Counted from the first letter of the stretch, positions 47,451 to 57,358 are shown. The stretch is 64,000 bases of DNA from Archangium violaceum (GCF_016887565.1 NZ_CP069396.1:7608001-7672000); one strand, 5' to 3'. Numbers and translations are program-made. The notes: generated from the sequence alone by a model not told the origin.

Positions 47451-48848
47451 TCAGATGTGGATCGGGTGACCCAGGGTGGCCTCGGCGCCCTCCTTCATGA
47501 TCTCGGAGAGCGTGGGGTGGGCGTGCATGGTGTGCGCGAGCTCCTCGGTGGTGATCTCCAGGCGCATGGCGACACAGGCCTCGGCGAGCAGCTCGGTGGC
47601 GTGGGGGCCGACGAGGTGGACACCGAGGACCTCGTCATACTTCTTGTCGGAGACGACCTTGATCATGCCGATGGCCTCGTTGGAGATGGAGGCCTTGGTG
47701 ACGGCGGAGAACGGGAAGATGGCGCTCTTGACGTCGTAGCCGCGCTCCTTGGCCTTCTTCTCGGTGAGGCCGACGGAGGCCACCTCGGGGTAGCAGTAGG
47801 TAGCGGAGGGGGTGAGGTCGTAGTTGATGGGAGCGGGGTTCTTGCCGGCGATGTGCTCGACGGCGAGGACGCACTCGGCGCTGGCCACGTGGGCGAGCAT
47901 GGGCGTGGGGATGACATCACCGATCGCGTACACGTTCGGCTCGGTGGTGCGCATCATGGTGTCGGTCTTGATGAAACCGCGGTCGGGCTTGATGGAGGTG
48001 AGCTGCAGCCCGATGTCCTCGGTGACGGGAGCGCGGCCGACGGCGGACAGGACGAGCTCGGCCTCGATGGTGCGGGTCTCGCTGCCGACGGTCATGGTCA
48101 GCTTGACGCCGTTGGCGGTGTTCTCGACCTTCTCCACCTTGGCACCTGTGTGGAGGTCGATCTTCCGGCGCTTGAAGTGCTTCTCCAGCTCCTTGGAGGC
48201 GTCGATGTCCTCGATGGGGAGCAGGTTGGGCATGTACTCCACGATGGAGACCTGGCTGCCCATGTGGTTGAAGACGGAGGCGAACTCGCAGCCCACGGCG
48301 CCCGCGCCGATGACGATCAGGCTCTTGGGGATGCGGTCGATCTCCAGGATGGAGTCGCTGTTGAGGACCCGCTTGTGGTCCACGACGATGTTGGGCAGCG
48401 ACTTGGGCACCGAGCCGGTGGCGATGATGATGTTCTTGGTGTCCAGCGTCTGCTTGGAGCCACCCTCGAGGGCGACCTCGACCTTGCCCTTGCCGGCGAT
48501 GCGGCCGTGCCCCTTGAACACGGTCACCTTGTTCTTCTTCATCAGGTAGTCGATGCCGTTGGCACCCTTGGTGACCACCTTCTGCTTGTGCTCCTGGACC
48601 TTGGCCCAGTTGACCACCGGAGCCGGCACCTCGATACCGAAGTCCGCGGCCTCACGGATGTGGTTGAGCAGCGCGGCGGACCAGAGGAGGGACTTGGTGG
48701 GGATGCAGCCGCGGTGGAGGCAGGTGCCACCCAGGCGCTTGTCCTTCTCGATGATAGCCGTCTTCAGCCCGAGCTGCGCGGCTCGGATGGCACCGACGTA
48801 ACCGCCAGGGCCCGAACCGATGATGACCACGTCGAAAGTCTCAGCCAC
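47451..48848 (-). CDS. lpdA: Dihydrolipoamide dehydrogenase (E3)
   Basis: FAD-dependent E3 component that reoxidises dihydrolipoamide and makes NADH, 465 aa. The N-terminal FAD motif is VIIGSGPGGYVGA. The redox disulfide lies in GGTCLHRGCIPTKSL, the second dinucleotide motif in VIGAGAVGCEFA, and the dimer-interface base in HAHPTLSE. The start is GTG 48848 with GGAGG six bases upstream; reading further upstream gives low-quality sequence. It is separated from lipA/E2 by the oppositely oriented DUF72 gene but serves the same complexes. Confidence 0.95.
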   Translation of the reverse strand: MAETFDVVIIGSGPGGYVGAIRAAQLGLKTAIIEKDKRLGGTCLHRGCIPTKSLLWSAALLNHIREAADFGIEVPAPVVNWAKVQEHKQKVVTKGANGIDYLMKKNKVTVFKGHGRIAGKGKVEVALEGGSKQTLDTKNIIIATGSVPKSLPNIVVDHKRVLNSDSILEIDRIPKSLIVIGAGAVGCEFASVFNHMGSQVSIVEYMPNLLPIEDIDASKELEKHFKRRKIDLHTGAKVEKVENTANGVKLTMTVGSETRTIEAELVLSAVGRAPVTEDIGLQLTSIKPDRGFIKTDTMMRTTEPNVYAIGDVIPTPMLAHVASAECVLAVEHIAGKNPAPINYDLTPSATYCYPEVASVGLTEKKAKERGYDVKSAIFPFSAVTKASISNEAIGMIKVVSDKKYDEVLGVHLVGPHATELLAEACVAMRLEITTEELAHTMHAHPTLSEIMKEGAEATLGHPIHI

Positions 48849-48923
48849 GAACGCCTCCGGAGTGGATGTACCCGCGCGGCGCTGATAACCACCCATCCCG
48901 GCCGGAATCAAGGAGTTTGCACC

Positions 48924-50075
48924 GTGCGACGCTTTCCGCTCCGAACGCTGCTGCTGATGGCGCTGGCCCTGGTGGCCTTCGCGCGCCTGTACTACCTCAC
49001 CCATCTGACCGAGCGTCAGGTCGAGAGCCCCACCCCCGCCCCGGCGAAGACGGACGAGAGGGTCATCGACGTGGAGCCTCGTGGCCCCGAGGCTGGCCCC
49101 ACCCCGGGCGCCCAGACCTGCCGCACCCTGGATCGCACCCTGGAAGGCGCGGTGCGAGCCCCCACGGACCCGGCCGCCCTCTCCGCGGTCCGGCAACAGC
49201 TGGACGCCTGCTCCCAGCCGCCCGCGCGCGCCTGTGAGCTGGGAGCGGCCCTGGATGCCCGCTCCCCGCTCGACTCGGGGACGACGCCCCTGCGGGAGCT
49301 GCTGGTGGCCCTGTGCCAACGCTGCCCGGCCGGGACCAATCCCTGTGCGGGTTCCGTCACACGGGCAGTGCTGGGGCTGAACGCCGGGCTTTCAGCCAAC
49401 CCAGCCAACATGCGCTGGAACCTGGAGCACGCCGGACCGGGGACCCCGACCGCCTGCGCCGAGGTGACACGCTCCTTGTTGGCACCGGCGGCCGTGGCCA
49501 GGGACATGCTGACGGCCGCGCAGAAGGAGATGCTCGGACAGCTGGCGCCCACCTGCTCGCGGGCGGGGCAGTTCCCCGCGAACGTGTTGAACGCGGCCGT
49601 GGTGCAGGGCCACGTGCCCGCGCTGGCGCAGCTCGTCCAGGCGAATCCGGCTGGAGAGAGCGCCGTGCTGAAGCCCACCCGGACCCTGGGAGCCCAGAAC
49701 GGAGACAAGGCCTTTGACGGACAAGAGGCCACGAGTGCGAACCTCACGGCGACCCCTCAGGCGCCGCGCTGGGAGAAGGACGGTGCGCTGAGCGCGGTGT
49801 TCGACCCTCCCGTGCGCCAGTTGACAGCCCTGCGCGTGCGAGCCAGTGGTGCGGGGACCCTGCGCGCTGTCGTCCGTACCGAGGGGGACCTGGGGCTGAG
49901 CGATCCGGACACGAACACGAGCTTCGTCCTTCCGGTGGCCTGCCGCTTCCGTGGCACCGGACAGTGGGAGACCTGCGCGCTGCCGGTGCCGCTGCTGGAG
50001 GTGGAGGCGCTCAGCGTGTTCCCCGACAAGGACAAGCTCACGCTGAGCGAGGTAGAGGCGCGCGGAACGCGGTGA
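48924..50075 (+). CDS. Membrane-anchored protein of unknown function
   Basis: 383-aa protein, not recognised. An N-terminal hydrophobic helix (about residues 6-25) follows Arg-rich start residues, so it is probably anchored in the inner membrane with the remainder in the periplasm. A Pro-rich spacer (to about 60) leads to a Cys-rich region (about 65-210, eight or more Cys). The C-terminal 130 residues look like a beta-sandwich of galactose-binding/F5-8 character (KAFDGQEATSANLT, LTALRVRASGAGTL). The start is GTG 48924 with AAGGAG eight bases upstream, 75 bases from the divergent lpdA start. Confidence 0.7.
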   Translation: MRRFPLRTLLLMALALVAFARLYYLTHLTERQVESPTPAPAKTDERVIDVEPRGPEAGPTPGAQTCRTLDRTLEGAVRAPTDPAALSAVRQQLDACSQPPARACELGAALDARSPLDSGTTPLRELLVALCQRCPAGTNPCAGSVTRAVLGLNAGLSANPANMRWNLEHAGPGTPTACAEVTRSLLAPAAVARDMLTAAQKEMLGQLAPTCSRAGQFPANVLNAAVVQGHVPALAQLVQANPAGESAVLKPTRTLGAQNGDKAFDGQEATSANLTATPQAPRWEKDGALSAVFDPPVRQLTALRVRASGAGTLRAVVRTEGDLGLSDPDTNTSFVLPVACRFRGTGQWETCALPVPLLEVEALSVFPDKDKLTLSEVEARGTR

Positions 50076-50120
50076 GCGGGGTGCAACGGAGCAGGAGGAT
50101 GGGCATCGAAGGGGCCGCCC

Positions 50121-50930
50121 ATGCGAATCCACCTGCTCGCACTGACCCTGATGGCCACCCCGGCCCTGGCTGAAAGCCCGCTGTCGGCGCTCGTCGCCGA
50201 GTACGAAACGGGGCCGGCCTACATCTTCCAGAACGACGGGCGCTACGGCCCGACCGGCACCCAGTACGAGGCCGACGAGCTCAACCAGAAGGCCAATCTG
50301 TATCGGACCCAACGGATCGCGCTCGAGGCGAGGCTGGGAGAGCGCCACGGCCTCATCCTGCTGTACGCGCCGTTCGAGATCACCACGCGCGCGACACTGT
50401 CCAGGGACATCGACTTCCGCGGCACGGTGTTCCCGGCGGGCACGGCGGTGGACAGCCGCTACCTGTTCGACGGGTATCGGGCCAGCTACCTCTACCGGCT
50501 CGTCAACGGCGAGCGCTTCTCCTGGGACATCGGGGCGAGCGTGCAGATCCGCAACGCGCTGGTGGACCTGAGCGCGGTGGACGGAACGCGCTACACGAAG
50601 GAGAGCGACATCGGCGTGGTGGGGGCGCTGAAGACGCGGCTGCGCTACGAGCTGCCCTCGCGGGTCTGGGCGGGGCTCGAGGCCGACGCACTGTCCACCT
50701 TCGGACTGCTGGGCAACACCACGGGCGGCATCTACGACGTGGCGCTGACGTTGGGCATTCCGCTGAGCGCGAAGGGCGACGTGAGCGCCTACGCGCGACT
50801 GCGGCTGCTCGGGGGTGGCGCGGACGTGAAGCGCCGGGACATCTACAACTGGGGCAACTTCGGCTTCGCGCTCGTGGGAGTGCAGGCCGACCTGGTGTCA
50901 CTGGTCGAACGCGGCCTCTCCAAGCAGTGA
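50121..50930 (+). CDS. Outer-membrane beta-barrel-like protein
   Basis: 269-aa exported protein. The signal peptide (1-17, ALA cleavage) is followed by alternating hydrophobic/polar strands typical of small outer-membrane barrels, for example GLILLYAPFEITTRA, RASYLYRLVNGERFSWDIGASVQIRNA and YDVALTLGIPLSAKGDVSAYARLRLLG. No named family was recognised. It lies 45 bases after the membrane-anchored protein gene and may be co-transcribed with it. Confidence 0.65.
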   Translation: MRIHLLALTLMATPALAESPLSALVAEYETGPAYIFQNDGRYGPTGTQYEADELNQKANLYRTQRIALEARLGERHGLILLYAPFEITTRATLSRDIDFRGTVFPAGTAVDSRYLFDGYRASYLYRLVNGERFSWDIGASVQIRNALVDLSAVDGTRYTKESDIGVVGALKTRLRYELPSRVWAGLEADALSTFGLLGNTTGGIYDVALTLGIPLSAKGDVSAYARLRLLGGGADVKRRDIYNWGNFGFALVGVQADLVSLVERGLSKQ

Positions 50931-50940
50931 CCGTGTCCAT

Positions 50941-50976
50941 CCCCTCTCCCTCTGGGAGAGGGTTAGGGTGAGGGTC
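50941..50976 (+). repeat. REP-like palindromic element, copy 3
   Basis: Same 9-bp arms (CCCTCTCCC / GGGAGAGGG, loop TCT) followed by TTAGGGTGAGGGTC. It lies in the 68-base gap between two genes of the same orientation. Confidence 0.85.
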
Positions 50977-50998
50977 TTCCCCTTCCGAGAAGACCCCG

Positions 50999-51724
50999 AT
51001 GCTCTCCCTATACCTGTGCGCACTGCTCGCCACCACGCCCCCGCCCGTGGAACTGCGAGCAGGCGCGGCCGAGCCCGATGACGAGGTGTTGCTGCACATC
51101 ACCGGGCTCACGCTGCCGGTGCGCGCGGAGGCGGGCCTGTACCTCTACGGGAAGCTCGTCGCCCCGTCCCACTCACTCCGGGCGCTGTTGCTGCGCAGCA
51201 CCGACGGAGGCACGCGCTGGACCGAAGTGCTCCCCACCATGGAACACAGCGAGGTGCTCTTCGTGGAGTTCGCGGGCTGCGAGGGCCGCGCCCTGGTGGG
51301 CTGGAGCACGGAGGGCCCTGGGGAGCTCACGCTGTTCGCCAGCGCGGACTGCGGAGCGACGTGGAAACGCCGGAGCAAGCTGCCCAAGGAGGTCTGGTCC
51401 GAATGGCCAGTCCAGATGGCCTGGGCGGACCGCCAACACGGCACCGTGTGGCTCGAGGACACGAGCCAGGAGAACGCCCCCCTCCACGTGCTCACCACCG
51501 CGGACGGGGGCAAGACCTGGCGCACCGTGAAGCAACCACCCCCGGTGCCCCCTACGAGGCCATGGCTCGAAGCGCGAGACGCCACGGGGACACGCTGGGT
51601 GGTGTCCTCGGAGGACCAGGGCACACGGCTGGAGCGCCAGGAGCAGGGAGCCCCCGCCCAGGTCCGCGCCGTGCTGCCGCGCTCCTGGCGCCGGGAAGGG
51701 AAGAAGCTCGTTCCCGCGCGCTGA
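50999..51724 (+). CDS. BNR/sortilin-type repeat protein, probably exported
   Basis: 241-aa protein with a short hydrophobic N-terminus (LSLYLCALLA) that may be a signal peptide. Three repeats of the BNR/Asp-box type are visible: STDGGTRWTEV, SADCGATWKRR and TADGGKTWRTV, each at the turn of a beta-propeller blade. Three blades are too few for a complete propeller, so the domain may be partial or dimeric. Such proteins are abundant in myxobacterial envelopes. Function unknown; sialidase activity is not implied because no catalytic residues are evident. Confidence 0.7.
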   Translation: MLSLYLCALLATTPPPVELRAGAAEPDDEVLLHITGLTLPVRAEAGLYLYGKLVAPSHSLRALLLRSTDGGTRWTEVLPTMEHSEVLFVEFAGCEGRALVGWSTEGPGELTLFASADCGATWKRRSKLPKEVWSEWPVQMAWADRQHGTVWLEDTSQENAPLHVLTTADGGKTWRTVKQPPPVPPTRPWLEARDATGTRWVVSSEDQGTRLERQEQGAPAQVRAVLPRSWRREGKKLVPAR

Positions 51725-51764
51725 AACCCAAGTGCCGCGCAACAGGTAACATGCGCCGCTGTCC

Positions 51765-53660
51765 ATGGACACGCCCGCCCCCTCGCGCACCGTTACCGGC
51801 CGCATCGACGTCCACCCTCGCGGCTACGGCTTCCTCGTCGTGCACCCCTCCGGCGCCGACGAGGTGCTCTCCGCCTTCATCCCGCCGCCCGAGCTCAACC
51901 CCTACCTCGCCGACGACGTCGTCTCCGCGACCGTGACGGCCTCGGCCGACGGGCGCTGGAACGCGAGCGGGCTGTCCCTCCTCCATCGCCCGCGCCAGGA
52001 GGTCTACGGCGAGGTGGTGACGCGCAAGGGGGTGGTGCACCTGCGCATCGACCGGGACGTGGCCAATGGCGACTGGCCGTTGGAGGCAGCCGGCGTCGAG
52101 GTGCAGCACGGGGACGCGCTGGTGGCTCGCATCGCCGACGGCAAGGCCTGGCTCCTGCGCAAGCTGGAGCCGGGCGCGGACCGCTCGCTGGAGCGCATCA
52201 TCGTGCGCCACGGGCTGCGCCGCGACTTCGCCCCGGAAGCACGGGCCGAGGTGCAGCGCGTCCTTTCCACCCCACATGCGCTCGGGGCCCGGCGAGACCT
52301 GCGCCAGGTGCCCACCGTCACGGTGGACTCGCCCTCGACGCGCGTCATCGACGACGCCATCTCCGTGCTGCCCGCGGGTGGAGATGGAGCGCTGCGCCTG
52401 TTCGTCTCCATCGCGGACGCCGCGGAATTCGTCACCGAGGGCTCGGCGCTGGACCGCGTGGCGCGCGAGCGGGCCACCAGCGTGTACCTCGCCGGCGCCA
52501 TGCTGCCGATGCTGCCCGAGGAGCTCTCGACGAACTGGATCAGCCTCGTGCCCGGCGAGGACCGGCTATGCCTCACGGTGGAGTTGCGCATCGATCCGGA
52601 GGGGCACGTCACCGCCGCGGACGTATACGAGAGCCTCATCCGCTCCTGGGCGAAGCTCAGCTACACCGAGGTGGCGGACTACCTCGACAAGGAAGAGGTG
52701 TCCGAACCGATGGCGGTGGTGCGCGAGGCGATGCCGTGGTTCCGCGCGGCGGCGGCGCGGCTGGCGGTGGCACGGGCCGGACGCGGCGGCATCGAGATGG
52801 CGCGCGAGGAGGCCCGCTTCACCTTCGACGAGGAGACGGGCGAGGTCTCCGGCATCGAGGCCGTGCGGCCCACGACGGCACACGCCCTGGTCGAGCGCTT
52901 CATGGTGGCCGCCAACGAGGCGATCGCGGGGTGGCTCATCGACCGGGGCGTCCCTGCCCTCCTGCGCGTCCAGGACGAGCCGGATCCGCAGCGCGTGGCC
53001 GACCTGGCCGCCTTCGCGCAACACTCGGGCTTCGCGGCGGGCTTCGGCCGCAGGCTCACTCCACTGGCGCTCGCCGCGTTCGACCGGCAGATCGCCGGCT
53101 GCACCGCGGAGTCGGCACTGCGCTCGGTGCTGCGACGCTCGCTGGGCCCCTCGCGCTACACGGTGGTGCCCGCCATGCACTTCGGGCTCGCGGCGCGCGC
53201 CTACGCGCACTTCACCTCGCCCATCCGGCGGTACGCGGACCTCTCCGTCCACCGTGCCCTCAAGCAGTACCTGCGGGGCCGGCGCGACTTCGTGCACGAA
53301 GACCCCTCCGTCGAGCAGCTCGCGGTGCACCTCAACGAGCGCTCCCGGACCGCCCACCGCGCCGAGAAGGATCGCCACCGCGTGCTGGAAGCCCGGATCA
53401 TGGCCGCGCACGTGGGCCGGGAGCACATGGGACTCATCACCCGGGTCAAACCCTTCGGCCTGCTCGTCCAGCTCGACGGCATGCTGGTGGAGGGCTACCT
53501 CCCGGCGGACACGCTGCCGGAGGGGCCCTACCAGCCCGATCCTCGGGAGACGTCACTCGTGGGGCCCGCGCGCACCTTCACCATCGGCATGCCCCTGAAG
53601 GTGCGCGTGGCCACTACCGACGAACAGCACGGCCGCATCGAGCTCGCGCTCGCCGGGTGA
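51765..53660 (+). CDS. RNase II-family exoribonuclease homologue with an incomplete active-site Asp cluster
   Basis: 631-aa RNB-domain protein. A cold-shock-like start (GRIDVHPRGYGFLVVHP) is followed by a second OB-like region and the RNB domain (about 183-520; LPMLPEELS, TSPIRRYADLSVHR). A C-terminal S1 domain has GLITRVKPFGLLVQLDGMLVEGYL. Aligned on E. coli RNase II, Asp201, Asp209 and Asp210 correspond to Asp188, Asp196 and Asp197, but Asp207 is Val194 (motif VDSPSTRVIDDA). It may be slow, specialised or an RNA-binding paralogue. The canonical RNase R is encoded at 33491-36928. Start ATG 51765. Confidence 0.85.
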   Translation: MDTPAPSRTVTGRIDVHPRGYGFLVVHPSGADEVLSAFIPPPELNPYLADDVVSATVTASADGRWNASGLSLLHRPRQEVYGEVVTRKGVVHLRIDRDVANGDWPLEAAGVEVQHGDALVARIADGKAWLLRKLEPGADRSLERIIVRHGLRRDFAPEARAEVQRVLSTPHALGARRDLRQVPTVTVDSPSTRVIDDAISVLPAGGDGALRLFVSIADAAEFVTEGSALDRVARERATSVYLAGAMLPMLPEELSTNWISLVPGEDRLCLTVELRIDPEGHVTAADVYESLIRSWAKLSYTEVADYLDKEEVSEPMAVVREAMPWFRAAAARLAVARAGRGGIEMAREEARFTFDEETGEVSGIEAVRPTTAHALVERFMVAANEAIAGWLIDRGVPALLRVQDEPDPQRVADLAAFAQHSGFAAGFGRRLTPLALAAFDRQIAGCTAESALRSVLRRSLGPSRYTVVPAMHFGLAARAYAHFTSPIRRYADLSVHRALKQYLRGRRDFVHEDPSVEQLAVHLNERSRTAHRAEKDRHRVLEARIMAAHVGREHMGLITRVKPFGLLVQLDGMLVEGYLPADTLPEGPYQPDPRETSLVGPARTFTIGMPLKVRVATTDEQHGRIELALAG

Positions 53661-53662
53661 GG

Positions 53663-55195
53663 TCAGAACACGCCGTCGAAGATCCGCCAGTTGCTCACCC
53701 CCCCGCCCACCGCCACCTTGGAGGGGAAGGAGGCCTGGCGGTACGGGGTCGAGCCCCGCTTCACGTTGCCGAAGAGCAGCTTCACCCGTCCGCTGTCATG
53801 CGAGCTGGCCGCCAGACCCTGGTGTCCCAGCAGACCGGAGAAGCACCTGCTGCCGATCAGCTTCCACGTCGAGGCGTTCTGCGAGCCGTACCCCCATGCG
53901 CACGTCTGCGTCCCGTCGTACTGCACCGTGAGGCGGAGGAACGTGACGCTCTCCTGGTCGACGGTGTCCGCCGGAACGATGTCCACCTCGGCCGAGGACG
54001 AGGAGCCGCCCGTGCTCGTGCGGTACTGGATGCGGGGCTTGTGGCTGTCCGCCGGGCGGCATACCGCGAAGTAGCGTGCATTGGACGCCGTGCTCTCGCG
54101 GACCATCAGGCACCCCTTGGCCCACTCCTCCACGTGGCTGTTGGGCGTGTTCACCGCCGCCGTCCAGGTGGTCGTCGTCACCGCGCCGTTGTACTCGGAG
54201 GCGAACAGGAAGCTGTCACTGCTTCCCCAGATGTCTCCAGAGTCCACCTCGGCGCCGATGACGTCCACGGACTCCTGATAGCCGCCGCACGACCAGGACC
54301 CGAAGCACCCGAAGGGCCACCCCAGGGCGTTGTGCGTCACCGCCCACCCGTCCTGGTGGAAGCTCACCTTGTCCGTGGCGATGTGATTCGCCATCGCCGA
54401 CACCGCCCGGCTCCACGACGCCGAGTCGTTCACGCCCCACACCCGGCTGATGAAGCCCGCCGAGTACACGCTGGAGGCCAGGGAGGAGTTGTCGTTCTGG
54501 ATGTTGAAGAACACCGCATGGCCCTTCGCGCCAATTGCCGAGGAGCTGGTGAGGTCGGGCGCGATGAAGGCCACGCGGCTGGTGGCCGTGGAGCCGTTGG
54601 ACACGTAGGTGTTGAGCTTGCTGGTGGGCGAGGACACGTCCCCGCCGGTGAGGGCGATGATGAACCTGCCCTTCAGGGCCGTGGTGGAGGGCCAGCCACA
54701 GGCGCCCGTCACCGCCGCTTGCAGGCTGGAGGCACCCGGGCAGGCCGCCATCACATCCGAGGGCTTGAAGAGCCAGGACGCGGGCAGGTGCGCGGTGATG
54801 CGGTTGTCCAGGTCCTGTGGCATGCGGCCGGACTCGAAGGCATCCTTGAGATCCACCCAGACCGTCACCACCTCATGCGCGGGATTGGCGAGGTGGAAGG
54901 CGCGCAGCTCGTCCAGACAGTCGGAGAGCCGGTGACACGTGGTCTCATGGTCGACGACGTCCGAATGGTAGACGTACCAGTTGCCCGTCACCTCGGACCA
55001 TCCGCTCTTGCCGTTGTGGATGTCGAACTCGAGTGAGCGGACGCGGTGGTACACGAGCTGATCGATCAGAGCCTCGTCGCGCTGGTACGAGTTGTGCGAC
55101 GACTTCTGCCGCACCTCGTTGTACGCGGGCTGGGCCAGCGCGGGCACTCCCACGACCGCCAACACTCCGCAAACGATCTTCAGCCAGGCCTTCAT
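53663..55195 (-). CDS. Secreted PI-PLC-like phosphodiesterase
   Basis: 510-aa exported protein. The signal peptide (1-22) is followed by a phosphatidylinositol-phospholipase C-like barrel. QKSSHNSYQ holds His34, and LEFDIHN (Glu56, Asp58) and VYHSDV (His77) supply the other expected catalytic or Ca-binding residues, most similar to the Ca-dependent bacterial PI-PLC C1 group. The C-terminal 150 residues (about 350-510) form a separate beta domain rich in Ser/Thr that may bind a surface. The start ATG 55195 has GGAGAG upstream. A role in attacking eukaryotic or bacterial lipids during predation is possible. Its stop lies three bases from the convergent RNase II-like stop. Confidence 0.8.
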   Translation of the reverse strand: MKAWLKIVCGVLAVVGVPALAQPAYNEVRQKSSHNSYQRDEALIDQLVYHRVRSLEFDIHNGKSGWSEVTGNWYVYHSDVVDHETTCHRLSDCLDELRAFHLANPAHEVVTVWVDLKDAFESGRMPQDLDNRITAHLPASWLFKPSDVMAACPGASSLQAAVTGACGWPSTTALKGRFIIALTGGDVSSPTSKLNTYVSNGSTATSRVAFIAPDLTSSSAIGAKGHAVFFNIQNDNSSLASSVYSAGFISRVWGVNDSASWSRAVSAMANHIATDKVSFHQDGWAVTHNALGWPFGCFGSWSCGGYQESVDVIGAEVDSGDIWGSSDSFLFASEYNGAVTTTTWTAAVNTPNSHVEEWAKGCLMVRESTASNARYFAVCRPADSHKPRIQYRTSTGGSSSSAEVDIVPADTVDQESVTFLRLTVQYDGTQTCAWGYGSQNASTWKLIGSRCFSGLLGHQGLAASSHDSGRVKLLFGNVKRGSTPYRQASFPSKVAVGGGVSNWRIFDGVF

Positions 55196-55207
55196 GAGCT
55201 CTCTCCT

Positions 55208-55825
55208 TCATCCCTTCGAGGGACGGGCACGGCGCGCGAGCACGTCCTTCACGTCCTCCAGCGTCACGCCCAGCGGGCGCACCGCCACGAGCAGGTGGTA
55301 GAGCACGTCCGCGGCCTCCTCCACCGCGCGCTCCTTGTCCCCATCCGCGCACGCCGTCACCAGCTCCGCCGCCTCCTCGCCGATCTTCTTCAGGCGCAGG
55401 TTCCGGTCGTCCAGCAACCGCCGCGTGTAGCTCGGCTTCTCTCCCGGCTCCGGTGCCTTCGCCGCCCGCTGGGCAATGGTCTTGTCCAGCTCCACGAGCG
55501 CGTCCACCGGACCGATGTCGAAGCAGGTCTCCGCGCCCGTGTGGCACGCCGGACCGGCCTTCTCCACCCGCGCCAGCACCGCGTCTCCATCGCAGTCCGC
55601 CGTCAGGGACACCACGCGCTGCACGTTCCCGCTCGTGCCGCCCTTGTGCCACAGCCCGCGCGTGCGAGAGCGGTAGTACATCTCGCCCGTCTCCAGCGTC
55701 TTCTCCAACGCCTCGCGGTCCGCGAACGCCACCATCAGCAGGTCGCCCGTGCTCGCGTCCTGCGTCACCACCGTCACCAACCCGTTGCCCTTGGCGAAAT
55801 CCAGCTTCGACAGATCCAACATCAT
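55208..55825 (-). CDS. hisIE: Bifunctional phosphoribosyl-AMP cyclohydrolase/phosphoribosyl-ATP pyrophosphatase
   Basis: Steps 2 and 3 of histidine synthesis. The HisI half (1-108) has [20 protein letters not shown] and the zinc motif [10 protein letters not shown]. The HisE half (about 120-205) has [13 protein letters not shown] and [12 protein letters not shown]. The 205-aa length fits the fusion. It is the last gene of the his operon, its ATG overlapping the hisN stop by four bases (ATGA). Confidence 0.95.
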   Translation of the reverse strand: MMLDLSKLDFAKGNGLVTVVTQDASTGDLLMVAFADREALEKTLETGEMYYRSRTRGLWHKGGTSGNVQRVVSLTADCDGDAVLARVEKAGPACHTGAETCFDIGPVDALVELDKTIAQRAAKAPEPGEKPSYTRRLLDDRNLRLKKIGEEAAELVTACADGDKERAVEEAADVLYHLLVAVRPLGVTLEDVKDVLARRARPSKG

Positions 55826-56598
55826 GCCCTCTTCGTCGCGCCCAGCATCTCGCGCACCTGGCTCGCGAGCGCCGCGTTCGTCGCAATGGCGTTGCCGCCG
55901 AACGAGGTCCTCGTCCCCGTCCAGTCCGTGAAAACTCCTCCCGCCTCCTCGACGATGGGCTGCAGCGCCGCCGCGTCCCACGGCGACAGCTCCTCGTCGA
56001 TCATCACCTCCGCCCGCCCCGTGGCCAACAGCAGGTAGCCGTAGCAGTCCCCCCACGTCCGCGCCAGGTACGCCTTCGCCATCACCTCGCGCCACTTCAC
56101 CCCGCGCTCCGGATACACCCGGAAGCGCTCGTCCGAGGCCAGCACCAGCGACTTGGACAGATCCGCCTGCTCCGACACCCGCGTCCGCTTCCCATTCCAC
56201 CAGCACCCCTGCCCCGGCGCCGCCACGAGCAGCTCTCCCACGGGCGGGAAGTACGCCGCGCCCGCCAATATCCGCTCGCCCTCCGCCAGGGCCACCAGCG
56301 TGCCCCACAGCGGCACGCCGTGGATGAATGACTTCGTGCCGTCGATCGGATCCAGGATCCACCGGCGCTTCGCCCCGGGCCGCGTCTCGCCGAACTCCTC
56401 CCCGAGGATTCCGTCCTCGGGGAAGCGGGATTCGATCCACTCGCGCGCCGTCGTCTCCGCGGTCCGGTCCGCCACCGTCACCGGCGTGCCGTCCCCCTTC
56501 ATGTCCACCTTGACGCCCTTGCGGAAGAAGTCGAGCGCCACGTCTCCCGCCCTGCGCGCCACTTCCTCCGCCGCCTGCATCAACGACTGCGCGTCCAT
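55822..56598 (-). CDS. hisN: Inositol-monophosphatase-type histidinol-phosphate phosphatase
   Basis: 258-aa Mg-dependent phosphatase. The IMPase motifs are [23 protein letters not shown] (metal ligands) and SPWDAAAL. Its position between hisF and hisIE, abutting hisF with no gap and overlapping hisIE, makes histidinol-phosphatase the best assignment. It would supply the step missing from the monofunctional HisB encoded in the same operon. Inositol phosphatase activity cannot be excluded from sequence. Confidence 0.9.
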   Translation of the reverse strand: MDAQSLMQAAEEVARRAGDVALDFFRKGVKVDMKGDGTPVTVADRTAETTAREWIESRFPEDGILGEEFGETRPGAKRRWILDPIDGTKSFIHGVPLWGTLVALAEGERILAGAAYFPPVGELLVAAPGQGCWWNGKRTRVSEQADLSKSLVLASDERFRVYPERGVKWREVMAKAYLARTWGDCYGYLLLATGRAEVMIDEELSPWDAAALQPIVEEAGGVFTDWTGTRTSFGGNAIATNAALASQVREMLGATKRA

Positions 56599-57357
56599 TC
56601 AGAGGCTCCTGATCCCGAGGCCGCTCTCGCGGAGTAGCGATTTGATCGCCCCGACCGTGGTGACGCCATCGTGGAGGATGCCCGCCACCAGCGCCGCGTC
56701 CGCCCTGCCCTCCTTCAACGCGGCCCGGACATGCTCCGCGTTGCCCGCACCACCCGAGGCGATGACCGGGACGTCCACCTGCTCGGCGATCGCCCGCGTC
56801 AGCTCCAGGTCATACCCCGAACGAGCCCCGTCCCTGTCAATGCTGGTGAGCAGGATTTCACCTGCTCCACGTTTCACGCACTCGCGCGCCCAGGCCACCG
56901 CCTCCAGGTCCGTGGCCCGCTTGCCACCATGCGTGTAGACGCGCCACTTGTCCCCATCGCGCTTGGCGTCGATGCTGGCCACCACGCACTGGGCCCCGAA
57001 GCGCTCGGCGCACTCGGTGAGCACCTCGGGCCGGGCCACCGCCGCCGAGTTGATGCTCACCTTGTCCGCGCCCGCCCGCAGGGCCCGGCCCACGTCGTCC
57101 GCCGTGCGCACACCACCGCCCACCGTCAGCGGGATGAACAGCCGCTCCGCCGTGCGCTGCACCAGGTCCCACAGCGTCGCGCGCTCCTCGTTGCTCGCGG
57201 AGATGTCGAGGAAGGTCACCTCGTCGGCACCCGCCTCCTCGTAGCGCATGGCCAGCTCGACCGGGTCTCCCACGTCCCGCAGGCCCTCGAACTGGACGCC
57301 CTTCACCACGCGCCCGCCCTTCACATCCAGACAGACGATCAGTCGCCGTGTGAGCAT
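56599..57357 (-). CDS. hisF: Imidazole glycerol phosphate synthase cyclase subunit
   Basis: TIM-barrel cyclase of 252 aa that pairs with HisH. Asp11 ([12 protein letters not shown]) and Asp129-like ([13 protein letters not shown]) residues and the phosphate-binding GGGVRT and ASGGAGN loops are intact. It begins one base after the hisB stop and abuts hisN. Confidence 0.97.
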   Translation of the reverse strand: MLTRRLIVCLDVKGGRVVKGVQFEGLRDVGDPVELAMRYEEAGADEVTFLDISASNEERATLWDLVQRTAERLFIPLTVGGGVRTADDVGRALRAGADKVSINSAAVARPEVLTECAERFGAQCVVASIDAKRDGDKWRVYTHGGKRATDLEAVAWARECVKRGAGEILLTSIDRDGARSGYDLELTRAIAEQVDVPVIASGGAGNAEHVRAALKEGRADAALVAGILHDGVTTVGAIKSLLRESGLGIRSL

Positions 57358-57358
57358 C

